A stretch of DNA of 64,000 nucleotides from Liolophura sinensis (GCF_032854445.1 NC_088301.1:45929187-45993186); one strand, 5' to 3'. Shown: positions 28,601 to 39,600, counted from the first letter of the stretch. The notes: generated by a model from the letters alone, not told the origin. Made by a program: numbers and translations.

Positions 28601-28892
28601 GCTGTCTGAATTCATATAAGTAGTTCTCAAGCTCAGCAATACTTAAAAGGCAGTCTCATTTTATCAGTTAGTCATACTTAAAAATTACATATATTAAAGT
28701 TTTCATACCTTAAAAGGGCAACTATCATCCTTTTCACACTGTCGCTTGAGGTCTGGACAGTTTTCAAAAAAGAATGGAATGTGCTCATCAGGAAGATTGA
28801 TTAAAATTCCACTTCACATCACCAGAATTTAAAAACTGGAGGCAGGAACTCAATGTTGCAAGAATTAGTGGCAAAGATGGTCCCTGCTTCAT
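6332..28892 (-). CDS. EOGT: EGF domain-specific O-linked GlcNAc transferase, 16 exons
   Basis: EOGT is a GT61-family enzyme of the ER lumen. It transfers GlcNAc from UDP-GlcNAc to Ser/Thr in EGF repeats of secreted and membrane proteins such as Notch. Exons in transcript order: 28709-28898, 26822-26919, 26196-26304, 25748-25848, 25228-25335, 15154-15260, 12861-12964, 12012-12104, 11487-11558, 11182-11268, 10443-10511, 9924-9985, 8159-8186, 7667-7758, 7094-7196, 6332-6505. Every junction is GT-AG. Codon phases join except inside the first coding exon, where an indel is needed. The predicted protein is about 529 residues, close to the vertebrate enzyme (about 527). Colinear family blocks include [65 protein letters not shown] and GHHPTLG. 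The start chosen is the Met two codons after a splice acceptor, which opens a hydrophobic N-terminus. I am very sure of the identity; exact exon edges are inferred by eye. Confidence 0.96.
7305..7510 (+). mobile_element. Partial SINE family 1 copy in EOGT intron
   Basis: From about 7380 it matches the 3' half of the family: GGAAGGTCTGACAGCAACC, then a CCACCATAATGCTG segment, ATATTCTTGAGTATGGCATAAAACACCAATGAAAT and an A/T-rich tail. The head (7305-7380) is too diverged to be sure. It is followed by the (TA)n tract. Confidence 0.6.
7560..7614. repeat. (TA)n microsatellite
   Basis: About 55 bases of uninterrupted TA dinucleotide lie 50 bases from the 3' edge of a SINE tail and just left of the EOGT exon at 7667-7758. 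The length is likely polymorphic. Confidence 0.95.
8159..8186 (-). CDS. EOGT: EOGT 28-nt microexon
   Basis: The sequence between AATACAG and GTAAGC encodes the rest of an Arg codon plus EMSFIEQLK. It joins the upstream exon (…VKYSF plus AG) and the downstream exon (ITQNSDIF…) in frame. It reproduces the family segment between the conserved Tyr-Arg-Glu and the MHGAG block. It is too short for ORF-based detection. Confidence 0.88.
9171..9380 (-). mobile_element. SINE family 1 copy, antisense, in EOGT intron
   Basis: On the plus strand it opens with a (TTTA)n tail and GATTGGTGTTTTATGCCGTA, then CTCAAGAATATTTCACTTATATGACGG. It ends with the complement of the tRNA-like head, GCGTGCTAACC. An internal segment of about 60 bases is shorter than in the 12.34 kb copy. 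Confidence 0.75.
9924..9985 (-). CDS. EOGT: EOGT exon 12
   Basis: The exon encodes [20 protein letters not shown] and the first two bases of an Arg codon, flanked by TTTTCAG and GTACGT. It is the short linker exon between the [11 protein letters not shown] block and the 28-nt microexon. A 193-codon frame on the opposite strand overlaps it and is taken as chance. Confidence 0.9.
10588..10915 (-). mobile_element. SINE family 2 copy, antisense
   Basis: About 330 bases are shared with 16272-16600. Common blocks include CATACCACCAAAACGATGCTGC/CATGCTACCAAAGTGCTGC, GAAGGCATCAGACATGAC, CCAGTCACATTA, GTTTCCTTG and GTGCCAAGCAC. Read on the minus strand, the right end holds CCAGGATCAAACCTGGG, which resembles a tRNA T-arm/box B. 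That suggests a second tRNA-derived SINE family with its head on the right. Confidence 0.65.
12336..12586 (-). mobile_element. SINE family 1 copy, antisense, near full length
   Basis: It runs from a (TTTA)n tail through the complement of the conserved body to GTGCTAACCACCTCGGCCCC, the complement of the tRNA-like head. It is one of the two best copies for defining the element (about 250 bases). Confidence 0.8.
12861..12964 (-). CDS. EOGT: EOGT exon 7, conserved catalytic-core block
   Basis: It encodes [18 protein letters not shown], an N-N-S sequon and the DVYIVMWDT block, almost identical to vertebrate EOGT over about 33 residues. The HHFCD-type motif is the most conserved part of the GT61/DUF563 domain. 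The acceptor is GGACAG/GT and the donor GTATGT. Confidence 0.95.
12965..15153 (-). other. EOGT intron 6 (2.2 kb)
   Basis: It contains a diverged tandem array at about 13.86-14.71 kb and a 98-codon minus-strand open frame at 14775-15071 discussed in the findings. No EOGT sequence is missing between the flanking exons, because the GGT Gly codon joins exactly. Confidence 0.8.
13860..14710. repeat. Diverged tandem array, about 170-bp period, 5 copies
   Basis: The marker TATGTATCCA (or TAAGTATCCA) recurs at 13931, 14084, 14254, 14424 and 14593, spaced 153, 170, 170 and 169. Each unit also carries ATCATATCTATTTATATAGTAT, ACCATGACAACTGCGAAAATGGACAAATG and TTAAAACTGT-like segments. Copies differ by many substitutions, so the array is old. 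Confidence 0.85.
16272..16600 (-). mobile_element. SINE family 2 copy, antisense
   Basis: This is the second long copy of the family seen at 10.59 kb, with the same block order. The right end CCTAGGTTTCATCCCAGGGTC is the complement of a tRNA-like box B. No clear target-site duplication was identified by eye. Confidence 0.65.
16984..17025 (-). mobile_element. SINE family 1 tail fragment
   Basis: TCTATTTATTTGATTGATGTTTTACACCATACC matches only the tail-side 35 bases of family 1. The rest is absent. Confidence 0.45.
17930..19880 (+). mobile_element. Degenerate Ty1/copia-type retrotransposon (gag, protease, RT remnants)
   Basis: Three broken frames lie in copia order. 18110-18430 is a gag-like segment ([32 protein letters not shown]). 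18770-18970 resembles the protease region around a DTACT motif and contains an 18-base in-frame duplication ([12 protein letters not shown]). 19524-19880 resembles reverse transcriptase ([21 protein letters not shown]) and stops near a degraded WxxKKxxYG-type segment. Stop codons and frame changes separate them, and integrase is not evident. The element is dead and is cut off by the minisatellite. LTRs were not confirmed. Confidence 0.8.
19895..21385. repeat. 37-bp minisatellite, about 40 units, with higher-order structure
   Basis: Units contain GTTGATCCAGCAGTATAG followed by TGGTGCCCATGTCTCA, with C/G alternation after TCTCA. Variant units recur at multiples of 37: the TACAGTGGTACCCAGG variant lies at 20641 and again at 21011, exactly 370 bases (10 units) apart. 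The array starts directly after the copia RT remnant and ends near TATTTACTGGCC. Confidence 0.97.
21386..23250. other. Unassigned intronic sequence
   Basis: It lies between the minisatellite and a SINE. A 99-codon plus-strand frame (22468-22767) and a 60-codon frame (22816-22998) are present, but neither shows recognisable motifs. Some of this could be further copia-derived sequence too decayed to see. Confidence 0.4.
23256..23510 (+). mobile_element. SINE family 1, sense, near full length
   Basis: The head GGGGCCGAGGTGGTTAGCAC resembles a tRNA 5' end with box A (TGGTTAGCACGC). GAGTTCAAGTCCAGCTC resembles box B. The body continues with CTGGCTTCCTCTC, TGGCAAGGTCTGCCAGCAAC and CCTCCCACCACAATGCTGG. 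The tail is ATATTCTTGAGTAGGGCATA then AACACCAATCAAATA. This is the best copy for orientation and family definition. Confidence 0.85.
23750..23945 (+). mobile_element. Second copy of the copia leader-like segment
   Basis: ACACAAGAGAGTTGCAAGACCAAC, GATGAACAGCGAAAGCGGTC and GTGATGAACTGAGAG match, in the same order and orientation, the 150 bases just before the gag remnant at 17.93-18.09 kb. It could be the far LTR of the same element or the leader of a second, truncated insertion. Confidence 0.6.
25442..25672. repeat. Imperfect tandem duplication, about 110-bp unit
   Basis: ATTTGAATAAAGAAATATTTATCTTATTGTTTAAT near 25443 and ATTTGAATGAACATATATTTATTTTATTGTTTAAT near 25554 each lead into a CATACTGAGGAATTTT-like and CTTATAT-like segment. 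It lies in the 412-bp EOGT intron between the exons at 25228-25335 and 25748-25848. Confidence 0.65.
26822..26919 (-). CDS. EOGT: EOGT exon 2
   Basis: The exon encodes [15 protein letters not shown] then a segment with RLGYPEC, and ends on the TG of a Trp codon completed by the next exon. The CWGYE and GYPxC blocks match the cysteine-rich N-terminal part of EOGT. The acceptor is TTTATCAG and the donor GTGAGT. An opposite-strand 64-codon frame here is only a shadow. Confidence 0.9.
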
Positions 28893-28898
28893 TTTAAT
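28709..28898 (-). CDS. EOGT: EOGT first coding exon, signal-like N-terminus, apparent frameshift
   Basis: The acceptor TTTGCAG is followed by ATTAAA and ATG, so at least one non-coding exon lies upstream. The Met frame gives a short signal-like peptide ([20 protein letters not shown]) and continues to DVKWNF. The conserved block [11 protein letters not shown] is in a different frame, and from ATG to the phase-0 donor there are 184 bases (61 codons plus one). Either one base is extra or two are missing near 28796-28812. The downstream frame has a stop just upstream of the block, so it cannot simply start later. Confidence 0.85.
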
Positions 28899-29899
28899 CT
28901 GCAAATTAAAAGAATACTGCATTATGCATGTACCACACACACACACACAAATATTTATATATATGCCTACTATTGTGTATAATGTACATGTAATTAACAT
29001 AATCATCTGTAACACCTAGATCCACAGGTAGCAGTAATTCATAACATTAAATTCTGTCACTTTGTAAATTACTATTGGCCTTATCAGTAAGGATTCATCT
29101 ACCAAAATGTGTTAAATATACTGTACTTCGCCTCAAGTTTACAATTTTTCAAGTGAAGCATTTTGCTTGACACTGATTCATCCACCTTACATGGCAAGAT
29201 GGTAATCAATGTGATGTTTAAATAATTTTTTTATCAGAAAAACTTAACAGTTAGCACCAAACCAGCAATTTAAGGCTTTCAAGTTAAAATTACATTGTTA
29301 CAAATTTTATGTGAAATACAGTACTCACTCCTTAACTTTGCAACCAACCATAAGAAAACATGGCCTAACCCTTTTCGTGTGCGTCAGTAGTAACACTGTA
29401 GCTCAAATGTGACCGACACAATTGGCATGCGAACTCTTATGAACATTTGTTCAATCTCTCAACGTCCAGTCAGTAGGACTGACTCTACATGTACAACAGA
29501 TTTGGAGGTCTACCTTCATAAATAAACACTATAAACTCGTGAGCGACATTTTATAAACAGCTAGCATAACTAGTAATGTGGGCTATATCCAACTTTCATT
29601 GATCGTCTATTGGCCGATGTTATCCTGCAGCATGGGAATGGCACCTCCACTGTGTTTATGTCAAATGATGTGCATTGCATATGAACGAACACTTGTTTAT
29701 CCACGTGTCAAATAGTTTGATGCACATGTAGCCAGGTTGCAGTTGCACATCACCACAGCATTAAGCTCCACGAGTTATCCTATGACATGCTTCCATGCAA
29801 ACTGTCAGGGCCATTCTAATCTCTCCTACCTTAACTTATTCACCGCTGATAACTCACTCCCTTTTTTCAGCGTGCTATATTCAAAAACACATATACGTG

Positions 29900-30665
29900 C
29901 ACTTCTCCCGCGTTACCGATCCATAACTCTTTCCGGGTTTCTGAGTCTCGAGTAAACTCGCATATTCTCGCGTGTGTTTCACCTCCTGATGTCATTTTCA
30001 TCCAATCAGTTTCTCGCATTGCTTTTGCGTCGCTCTAACCGGGTCACAACCTCTGACCTTTATGCTTGAGTGTCTGAACGTCGTGGTGGTGAATATTATC
30101 TAATTTATCTGCAATTTCAGCCCGTAAGTATAAATTCGTTTCTTCTAACGCTGAATCTAATAATTTTTCGTTCATTGTCGTGATCATGGGTACGGCAATG
30201 GGGTGGAATCGCCCCCAATCGCCGTAGAACCCATGTCTTCCTGGGAAGCCGCCATAAATTTTCATCTGTCGTTACAGAAAATCAGTCGTTTTACAGGGAT
30301 ATTTGCCTCGTAACGTTCAGATCGTCAGGTATTTTGGGTTGCCGTTTACGTCACATATGAATCCTATCAAATAGAGCAGTGTATGCGGCGACGTGGTGAG
30401 GTAAAAATGCCCGAAGATATGTGTATCTGTGGAGTCTCGACTGACAGACGATGGTAGACACATGGAAAGAGAAGTGCATGACCTTCGCCTGTTTGTGTAC
30501 CGTGACACTCCCGCGGCGGTCACGGCGAAAACCGTTTTTATGTTTCCTCACTGTTGTCATCCATTTAAATGTATAACATCTTTTAAAAAATGCCGTTTAT
30601 ATCGGACTGTGCAATTGCATTGTGGATTAAACGTTATTTATATTTGAAGAATGGGTAGATGGTAA
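29900..30665. promoter_or_regulatory. CpG-richer candidate bidirectional promoter (EOGT minus, NR2C plus)
   Basis: CpG dinucleotides are visibly denser here than in the AT-rich flanks (for example around 30000-30060, 30140-30250 and 30380-30540). A CCAAT box (TCCAATCAG) starts at 30001 and a CRE/ATF-like TTACGTCA lies at 30346-30353. EOGT and NR2C both need non-coding first exons upstream of their first coding exons, and this lies between them. Plus-strand donor-like sites GTAAGT (about 30123) and GTAAGG (about 30662) could end the first NR2C exon. Transcription start sites cannot be fixed from sequence. Confidence 0.45.
30044..30265 (-). CDS. Unidentified small open frame in the promoter-like interval
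   Basis: This is a 73-codon minus-strand frame opening with MKIYGGFPGRHGFYGDWG and running to a TGA. A donor-like AAAG/GTCAGA sits five codons before the stop, so it might be a first exon. The amino-acid composition looks protein-like, but I do not recognise a family. Splicing it to the EOGT exon at 28898 would give a stop at once (phase mismatch), so it is not an EOGT N-terminal extension. It may be chance in CpG-rich DNA. Confidence 0.25.
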   Translation of the reverse strand: MKIYGGFPGRHGFYGDWGRFHPIAVPMITTMNEKLLDSALEETNLYLRAEIADKLDNIHHHDVQTLKHKGQRL

Positions 30666-33600
30666 GGGAAATATTTTATCGGCCCCACGGATGACCTTTA
30701 TCCTTTTGCATATGCACTGTACACCGCAGAGGCCAGCCGAGGCCCCCTTGGGTTGTCTGCATTAATTATGCTAAGCCTTGATGACATTAATAATGATGTA
30801 CACATGTAATAATAATATGAAAACAGGTAGACTTGCATATTGGCTACTCAAGAAATAGCCATTTCTGACACGGTAGTGGCGTAAGGAGAACATTCAGTCC
30901 ACTCTTGAACTATGTGTCCGGCTGTAGCATGATAGAGATCACATCCTCATACCTGGACATCGGGTTCAATATAGGAAGCATGTCTCTGAAAGGGGAAAGG
31001 TTAAATGAATGTAGGTCACTGATTTTTTTCGTCTTATTGATTGCAATAGTATTTGTGCATGTATTTTTACTACTGTATAGCATATTAATCCATGGGAAAC
31101 AAAATTGCCATTGTCCTTTGACAACTTCAGTTTCATGCACATTATGTATTTCTATGATTTTATGCAATTTTAAATTGTGTATTTTCAAAAATTCTTGATT
31201 AACAGTAAGAATTTATTTTGTCAGGTCTACATTGTTTTCCGGACAATCACATACAATATTTAAATGCATAGTAAAGAGTTATGTACTCTAATTATGTACT
31301 ACAATAAGCATTTTATGTGTGAATATGTGTGGACATGTATTCAAGTATTTACCCAAAATTGCATGTGACCGCAGGTGTGCTATAATATTTTTGGCAAAGT
31401 ATAATAGCCCAGAGATCATTAAGAACAAAATATTAGTGCCGTAAATCTTTAATTGACCAGTATACCATAAATATATAACTCTAAATGCAACAGCAATTTA
31501 AAATCATAATTCATGACTTTTTGAAGGGAAACTTATTGTTCAGGTAAGAGCATGTATGGCTCTCACAAAAATCACAAAATAAATGAAGTGTTCTATTATG
31601 TCATTTAATGTATGCTATTATATCTAGTTTGTTGAGAACTTATATATACATGTACTTGTAGTATCTTTCACAGGATTAGAGATTTTATGGTGTAGATACA
31701 TGAAATGTACTGACATCGTGGAAAGCTTTAGTTTCATTGTATTTGCCCATACGTCAGACAAGTTGCAGTGAAAATCAAAGCTAATTTGACTTAGAGTTTG
31801 GCAACTGTTGAACAGTAATGCTTGTGTCCTGTAGTTTATAGTTTTACTAACTAGTCTATGCATGAAAACTGTATTAGCTATCAGCTGTACTGCTGTATTG
31901 GCTTTGTTTTGAACTTTGTTTTAATATGCTTCCTGGTTTGAATTACACTTTGAACCAGGATAATTTTGGATCCCTTGTATTAGCCTGGTTGATGTGTTTA
32001 TTTTACGAAAAACATGTACTTATCATTATTTTTTTTTTCTTTTTAACTGGTATCAACATCAATAGAGAAACAGTCGGCTGGGACCTGTTCCATGGTTTCA
32101 TGGGGATATTTGAAATTTCTTATTTGGCCACCGGTGAGATACTGATGATGTAATGCATGTAATTTGATGAGGTACATATACCATTACATGATCTGACGGA
32201 GGTTGCGGAATATTACTGATAAGATAACACTGAAGCGACATATATGTAAATGATTCTCCTTAGTCTTATCAGTCTTCATGCCATCATGTTACCTGAAGCC
32301 ACCACATCAGAGATTCACTCAGAATGTTAATGTACATATGATGATCAATTTCATTCGTTGATTTGGTTGTTGTTTAATACCATACTGAAGACACATGCAT
32401 TACTACATATCCATGTACTAGGCGTTAGTAGTTCATGTTGAGTACGTTAGTAGTTCATGTTCACATATAGGTTAAATGAAAAAAACAAAACAAAACAAAA
32501 AAAAAACCAGTATATACCATTGATCTTTAGATTATGTTGCATATATATTTATGTTGACTACATGTACAGAATTTTTTTTTTCATATACAGTACTGTTAAG
32601 ATTTATGTGATTGAACTGAAATGAAAAAAGAAGATGAATAAACAGTTAAAAATACTTACATGTAAGTATGTGTGAATACATACACATACATATTTTCATA
32701 GACAAATGTGTTGATGGGCGTAGAGGAGGTTTATGAAATATCGGTATGTAACATTTAAATTCAGGTCACCAGACTCACCTGGCGAACTGGAAAGGTGACA
32801 GTTCACAAGGTCAGACTAGTCACACCTGGATCAGATCAAGCCTGTGGCATTTCCGTCCTTTTGGCTTGATTTTTGTGATAAAAACCAAATTTATACACTT
32901 TCTTAGTCATATCTCGAGAAAGACTAAAGTCGTTTGCCAAAGTGCAGTGGACTGTGTACATGTACATATAGTTTCCAGGTCAGTGTTATATATGATGGAA
33001 ATTTAGTAAAAAAAAAAAATTTACAAGCACCAGTCCGGACATAACGCCGGTGAATGTATGGTTGGTTTACGTGAAATATTGTAAACATAGCAACTGTACA
33101 TATAGTTCAGATATATAATTTTGAGGGAATACTTTAGAGCACAGATACGTGAATGAATAACTCCTGATTTGTTGGCTGGTCTTATGATTTTTGTAAAGTA
33201 ATGCAAAATTATGCTGTATTTTTACTGCAACACTGTAATTCACCTAAAGTTAATGACATATATAGCAACATATGTTGTTTGATTCCGATTGATTCTTCCA
33301 CCTTTTAGGGCCACTTCAGAATTATTTGTAAAGTTGGACAAATTTTTTAGCAGAAAAAATTAGGTATTGGGCTCAAAAAAATAATTGTAAGGCTTTTACA
33401 TGTATGTGTAACTGAAAGTGCATTTTTACTTGCCAAAATTAAGGTGAAGCACAGTATTTGTTTTTGGCACATTTGAATATTAGATAATTTATTTACATTC
33501 CTAAAGAGATCATACTCATCTTGTTAAATGGTGCCTTATTTATTTACAAGGAAATGTTATTCGTTAGTTAAAGACAATAAAAGCACCCAGTAAGCTTCAT

Positions 33601-36600
33601 TTATTGTCAGCCTATATTTGTAAAGCTTAACCTTAGCAGTGGAAAAGGTCATGCATGCGATAGGCGGCAAGAAATGAACTTTTGACCTTTGGCTTTACCT
33701 GGCTCAGGTCAGCCTGATCCACCAAAGGTCGCTGGCTTGATGCAGAATGACTGGCTGTAAACACTTGACTTACTGATACAGAGGCAGACAAGAAGCACTG
33801 GTCTATCAAATTCATTTCTTATAGACCATCTTGTATCACAGTGTTAATCTGTGAATTCTTCTTCAGGTTTTCTGTGAATGTTGTTGCTTTTCTATCCCAT
33901 TTCACTTGGATAGACATGTATGGCTACAGCTCTCATATATTTACCTCGGATTTGTGTCTGAAGATGATACCATGGGTATGTACAAATTATAAATAAAATT
34001 TCTACCCAAAATAACTGAAATTTTAAAATAAAAAATGTGTATGATAAGTTAATGTTAACAACATGTTTATTGAGTTTATTATTATTATTTATTACATGTA
34101 CTTATGTACATGTACTTACATGAAAAAAAGCATTTATGTACATGTAGTTATTTACAAATAGTATTTCTGCAGATAAAAAACTTAAACACCAAATTATTTT
34201 GAAACGTGTACAATGTACCAAATAAAAGCATGTTTGAATTATATATACATACTCACAAATATTAACATTTTCTCAGCAGCACAGTTACATATGCTCTTTT
34301 ATGCTGCAATACTTTGATACCTTTGCATGCACTTACTAACTAATTGTGAGCAAAGATCATTTACCCTACTTCCCAAATCTAGCTTGATATATAATAATGA
34401 CATTTGCAAAACTGAGTAGGTCCAGATTGTAATTTAAATTCAGTTGTACAATCAGAATATCTGTTCATAAATATGACGTATGAATCGCTGGTTATCAGAT
34501 TTTCTGCACATATTTTGCTGTAAACTTTGCGTGACTATTGTTTATGATGTATAACATTCTATTCCTGTGTAGATTTTCAAGCTACTTTTGCAAATGCATC
34601 AGAGAGTCAATGTTGGTGTTTAAGACTCAAAACTGAGGAGGGATGAAAATTCCATGTTCCCATGAACGGAAATTGTTTTACTTGAGCGGTACTTTCTGGC
34701 AGCTCAAATTTTAAAAGCAAGTACTAGAGTACAGAAAGAGAAACTGTGCTGATGTCTTGAAACTGGATGGTTTACATGAAAGTCATGTGATCACAAACGT
34801 GGGCAATTTAACATTAAAGTATACTATTTTGTGCAGTTTGACCTGTTGATTAAGGATCTGTTGTTAGGTTTACAGGTGTATTTATCACAGTTTTGCTCCA
34901 AATTGCAGTCAACTTGTAGGTCACTGTAAATAGTTTCAGCTGTAAAGCAACATTTGCCCCGTCTTTGTTTCAACAATTAGGGAGCTGTGTTGATAAATAC
35001 AATACATGTAGTACTTTAAGAAAATTAAACAACTCAGAATTTCTGTAAACTTGTACATATATAGAATATTAATAGAGTACAAGGCTACTTCACTCACTGT
35101 GTGTACAACACTGCTGCTTATTATTGACTGTTACAAATATTGCAATGTGCAGTCACAGCCTTACAATGAGACGGAAGTGGTAAATCAGGTCAGATGAAGA
35201 CCTCTTGGAAGCCATAAAACTGCAGGCAGTTCTAGTATTGCATGTAAATGTATAGTCAAGTCAACTTAATTGATATAACCAAATCAAGCTCAATACTGCA
35301 TTTTGCATTTTTGTATCAAATAATTCTTTGTTTATTTGGTAAATATTATATATTGTTTTAATTCTGTACTCAAGAATTTTCAAATTTTTTTCTATCACTG
35401 CACATGTAAACATTTAATTTTCACTCTCTTATCATTGACAGAGATGATGATGATGATGATGATAATAACGAATAACGAACATTTCTGTGTCATGCAGGAT
35501 TGTACATGTACATTGTAAAAGCCACGACTACCATCATTTAAGCTCTGCATTATCCCCTTGCAAAATTTGTTGATGGAGGTGCAGTACGTTCTACATTTGT
35601 ATGACATTCTGTACATCTGTGTCATCAGTGTTTTGCTTATTATCCAGAGTTATGTCCCCTTCACTTTCTTACATAGCAGTGCTTACATGTACATGAATTC
35701 ACAAAGAGGTGCCACTGGATAGCTCTACAGTAAAATTGCTTATAATTTCCTCGCATCAACTGTTTTTAAAAGTTTTGACTTTTCTACCATAGATTTGTAT
35801 TGATGAACAGAATTCGTATTACTACAGTATTTGGCCTTTATATTTTCACGATGATTGGCTTTTATGTTCGAACACTGCTTTTACAGTGTACAGATTCAGA
35901 TTTTAACGTAATTTGCTCTTTGTGCGTATTAATTACCGTAAATTACCACAACTTCACTAATTAGTATTATTGTTATTATTAGGCTGAGAAAACTGCTTAG
36001 GTGTTAACTTTGTACACATCTTCATTACCAAATTGCTTGGGCTGCCTATTGAAGTATAAAACTTTACCCACCTATGACCCACTCTTCGGCCATATTGGAG
36101 CAGTGTGGAAATCTAAAAAAAAAAAATTCTTCTACAGAACTGCCAAGCTGATTGCATTGAAAATTAATATGCAATTACAAGACCACTGGGGGTGCCGGGA
36201 TTGAATTGTATGCAGATTGGTCGAGAAATGTGGAAACTCATTATTGATTGTTTTATTCACATGATGACCTGTGAATGAATTTTTAAAAAAGCAATAGCAA
36301 TCAGATGTAGTTTGGCCTACTGAATACAACCATGGTTTTATTTTTTTTCCCTAAGATGTATAGTTTTTCTTTAAATTGCAATTATAGCTGATTACAGTGT
36401 CATTTTTCAGCTGTCACTTGACTGGACACCGTAATAGCTATGAAGGTGAAAATTGGTCAGTAGAAAGATAAAGCACAGATCTTTATTTTTAACTGGCAGA
36501 ACCGCAAGGGTTCCTCTGATAGTTTTGCGTTTAAAAACTTATTTGTATTCACAGTCAGATCGTAAGATTGCAATATCTCCAAAACTGGTAGAGGTAGAAA

Positions 36601-39600
36601 AAAAACAAACTTGGCATTTTTAATAGCCAACATATGCAGCAGCATTGACGTTTTTTGCTGTTTGACCAGTCACGTGATTTAGTAGGCAATTTGAATTTTG
36701 ATAAGCTTAAACCACCTTTTTCTGTAAATCGACAAATGATCTGTAGATGAAATTTCACTTGCAAGTTTTAGTTGGATCACCGTACTTATATTGTACAAAA
36801 ACTTTTTGTTTGGTGTGCAAGTTGTGTTATAACTGACCTATAAATTTAGCATAGAAGTAGGTCAAGTCTGAAAACTGCCCAGAATGATTAAACACACTGT
36901 CTAGTATTGCTTTACGTCAGGATTATTTTTGTACTTGGTGTAGTTTTAAGGTTATGATCAAAAAATCTTCAAAAATATGAAGTTTGACGTACACCCCCCA
37001 GCGTACATAAGTACAAAAGCTGACAAAACCTCCCATTCAAATAACACGTAAACGTCATGCCATACTGCATGAAACCTGTTCACTGTAGAGTACAGGCTAC
37101 AGGGCATTTATTCCATTCTGGTTGGCAACAGAACCAGTATATTATAGGAACAATCTCTCTACACAATGTCTGTTTGAGAACAGTGTTTTTTTTTCTTTTC
37201 TTTTCACTGTCTGTCAACATAGCCCCAATGAACATCGCCCCTAGCAATCACCAGTTCAAATCCAGTTCATTCCTGCCAATCTTTGTTCTCTTTATTTCTT
37301 TAATTACCATGAAATTATCAAGCACCAGACTTCTAGTCCTGGCAGCCTGGGGTTCAAATCCATCCTACTCCTCCTTTGGCACATAATAGTTAGCAGTATC
37401 AGGTTCAAAGCCTACAACCAATGCTGAAATAACTCACAAATCAAATACAGTTGCTACTTAACATAGTCCAGAATGACATGATATGGACCGTACTGTGAAA
37501 AGCTCGAGGCATGTTAATGTTGTAATTTTACTGTGACTGAACAGAGCAGGGTGATGAACACAGGTCAAATTTTATCAAATGCATTTCAGAGTCAAGTATG
37601 GACACTATGGCCTATTTGTGGGAGATTGTCAGTCAGATATTGCTGAAATAGTTTTGTTTTCATTGAAAATGCAAGATCTGGTTTCGTCTGGGTACATGTT
37701 ACTTATTTGTTCGGAGAGTTTGTTGTCTAATATTACTTACATCTGTTTTTTTGTTTAAAATGCTAAAAGCTATTTGTACAGACTGCTTGGATGCCGTATA
37801 ACTGCATGCAGTTCTAGTTACTATTATTCCATCGATTTTGCAATCAATATACAGCCTACACCGTTTGACCAATTGATTTGAAATTTTGCGGTGAAATTCC
37901 CCAATACCTGAAGTTGTGCACTACGGAGCCCGATTTTTTTTTTATGTCACATGATTTGGTGGCTGTATTGGATGTTGTATAAAATTGTTTAAATATCTTT
38001 AGGTAAACCGGTGGTAGTTACAATAAGTGGGAAAATGTCGTTGACTTGAGGTTAAATCTTTGAAAGCTCACAATTTGTCGAAGCTCTGACTTCACAGCTA
38101 CTTGTGAAATTATAATTTTTTTCAATGGATTATGGTGTATTTCATGCCCTTGATTCCGTATCTGCTTTTATGTTTTACCTATCTTTGTAATTTCCTGAGA
38201 CATAGTCAGAAAACTGAAATTTAGTGACATAGTTTCAATGACCTGTAACTCAAGAACTATGAGAGCTAGAAATGTGAAACTTGCACCATTCTGTACCCCA
38301 AGACACGCTCTCACGTTCATAGCATGCCAATGGATTTGAGCTGAGATCAAAAGTTTTCTCACTAGAAGCGTTTAAATGACACCATTTTTTTTTTCAGAAA
38401 TAGATCTTAATCCTATTGCTTTAACATTGAGTTACATGACAACTGGACTAGGTTTATGGTATTTGACTTAATGCTTTCTGCTGCACTGTCTATGATTTCC
38501 CAAAACGATTGTGAGATTAGATATAGCGATGCTGTCTTCTATTTGATGGAGTAGAATGATAAGTACAACAACAAACAACATGGACCTCGGCTGAAACTGC
38601 TTTAAAGCAGTCCTAGTTTATATATTGAACTTACAGTGGCACTCAGGCGAGCTCTTTGGTAGCAGTACCAAATTATATGTTATATTTATATTTAGTGCAG
38701 TAGTACATGTACATGTTTATTGTTAATACCTTTTCTTGCATTAACATATAGGGCATCTGACTGAGAAGCTCAATTAGAACAATTTGATACAGATATATGT
38801 ATATATGCTTGAAGTTTTATGTCCTAGCACAGGTTGACAGGTACCCTATATTTCATTCAGTTATTCGATAAAAAAAAAAATGTACAAAACAACAAACTAC
38901 TATACTTACTGATAGAAATGATATTTGTTACGAAAATTTAGACATTTCAGGATCGGGTATTGAACAACACCAGAATACCATGCTTGAGAAAAAATAGATA
39001 ACATTTGGAAAATGTTGAAATTTCAGGTGTTAAAGTATTGAACAACACTGAAATATGAGGCTGAAAAAAAAATGCTGAAAAATTCCAGGTTTATTGAGCT
39101 ACATGTATTGAACAGTAGGCTGATCTTGTATGCCATGTGTAGTACATCTCTGTCATCACTATCTCAGACCATGAAACAGAACTTCACTTGATTAGGTTGA
39201 TATATGTAGTAGTCATCAACATGGAAGTAATAAGACCTATCTTGCCCAACTAGTCATGCTCACTAACTTTCTTGTTCCTCAAGTTGAAGGTTGCCCGTTG
39301 TCAATAACCATATAGTGTACAGTACTGTGTGTTGTGTTATCTAATTGCCATCATTAAGCTAGTACATGTACATGTAGAAATGCTTCTCTGCCCTGCAGTT
39401 ATTTGTATGCAGATATGTGACACCCCATTCTTAGCAAGTGTGGTACAAGTATAACATATATATGATTGTTACTTGTTTGACCCACATGTTCATTCTGGCA
39501 GTGATTTCTCTTGTCTACCTGTATAAAACACCAGGCATTTCCTACACATCTACATACAAGAAATCCCTTTCAGATCTTGTGACCTATTTTTTGTGGGAAG

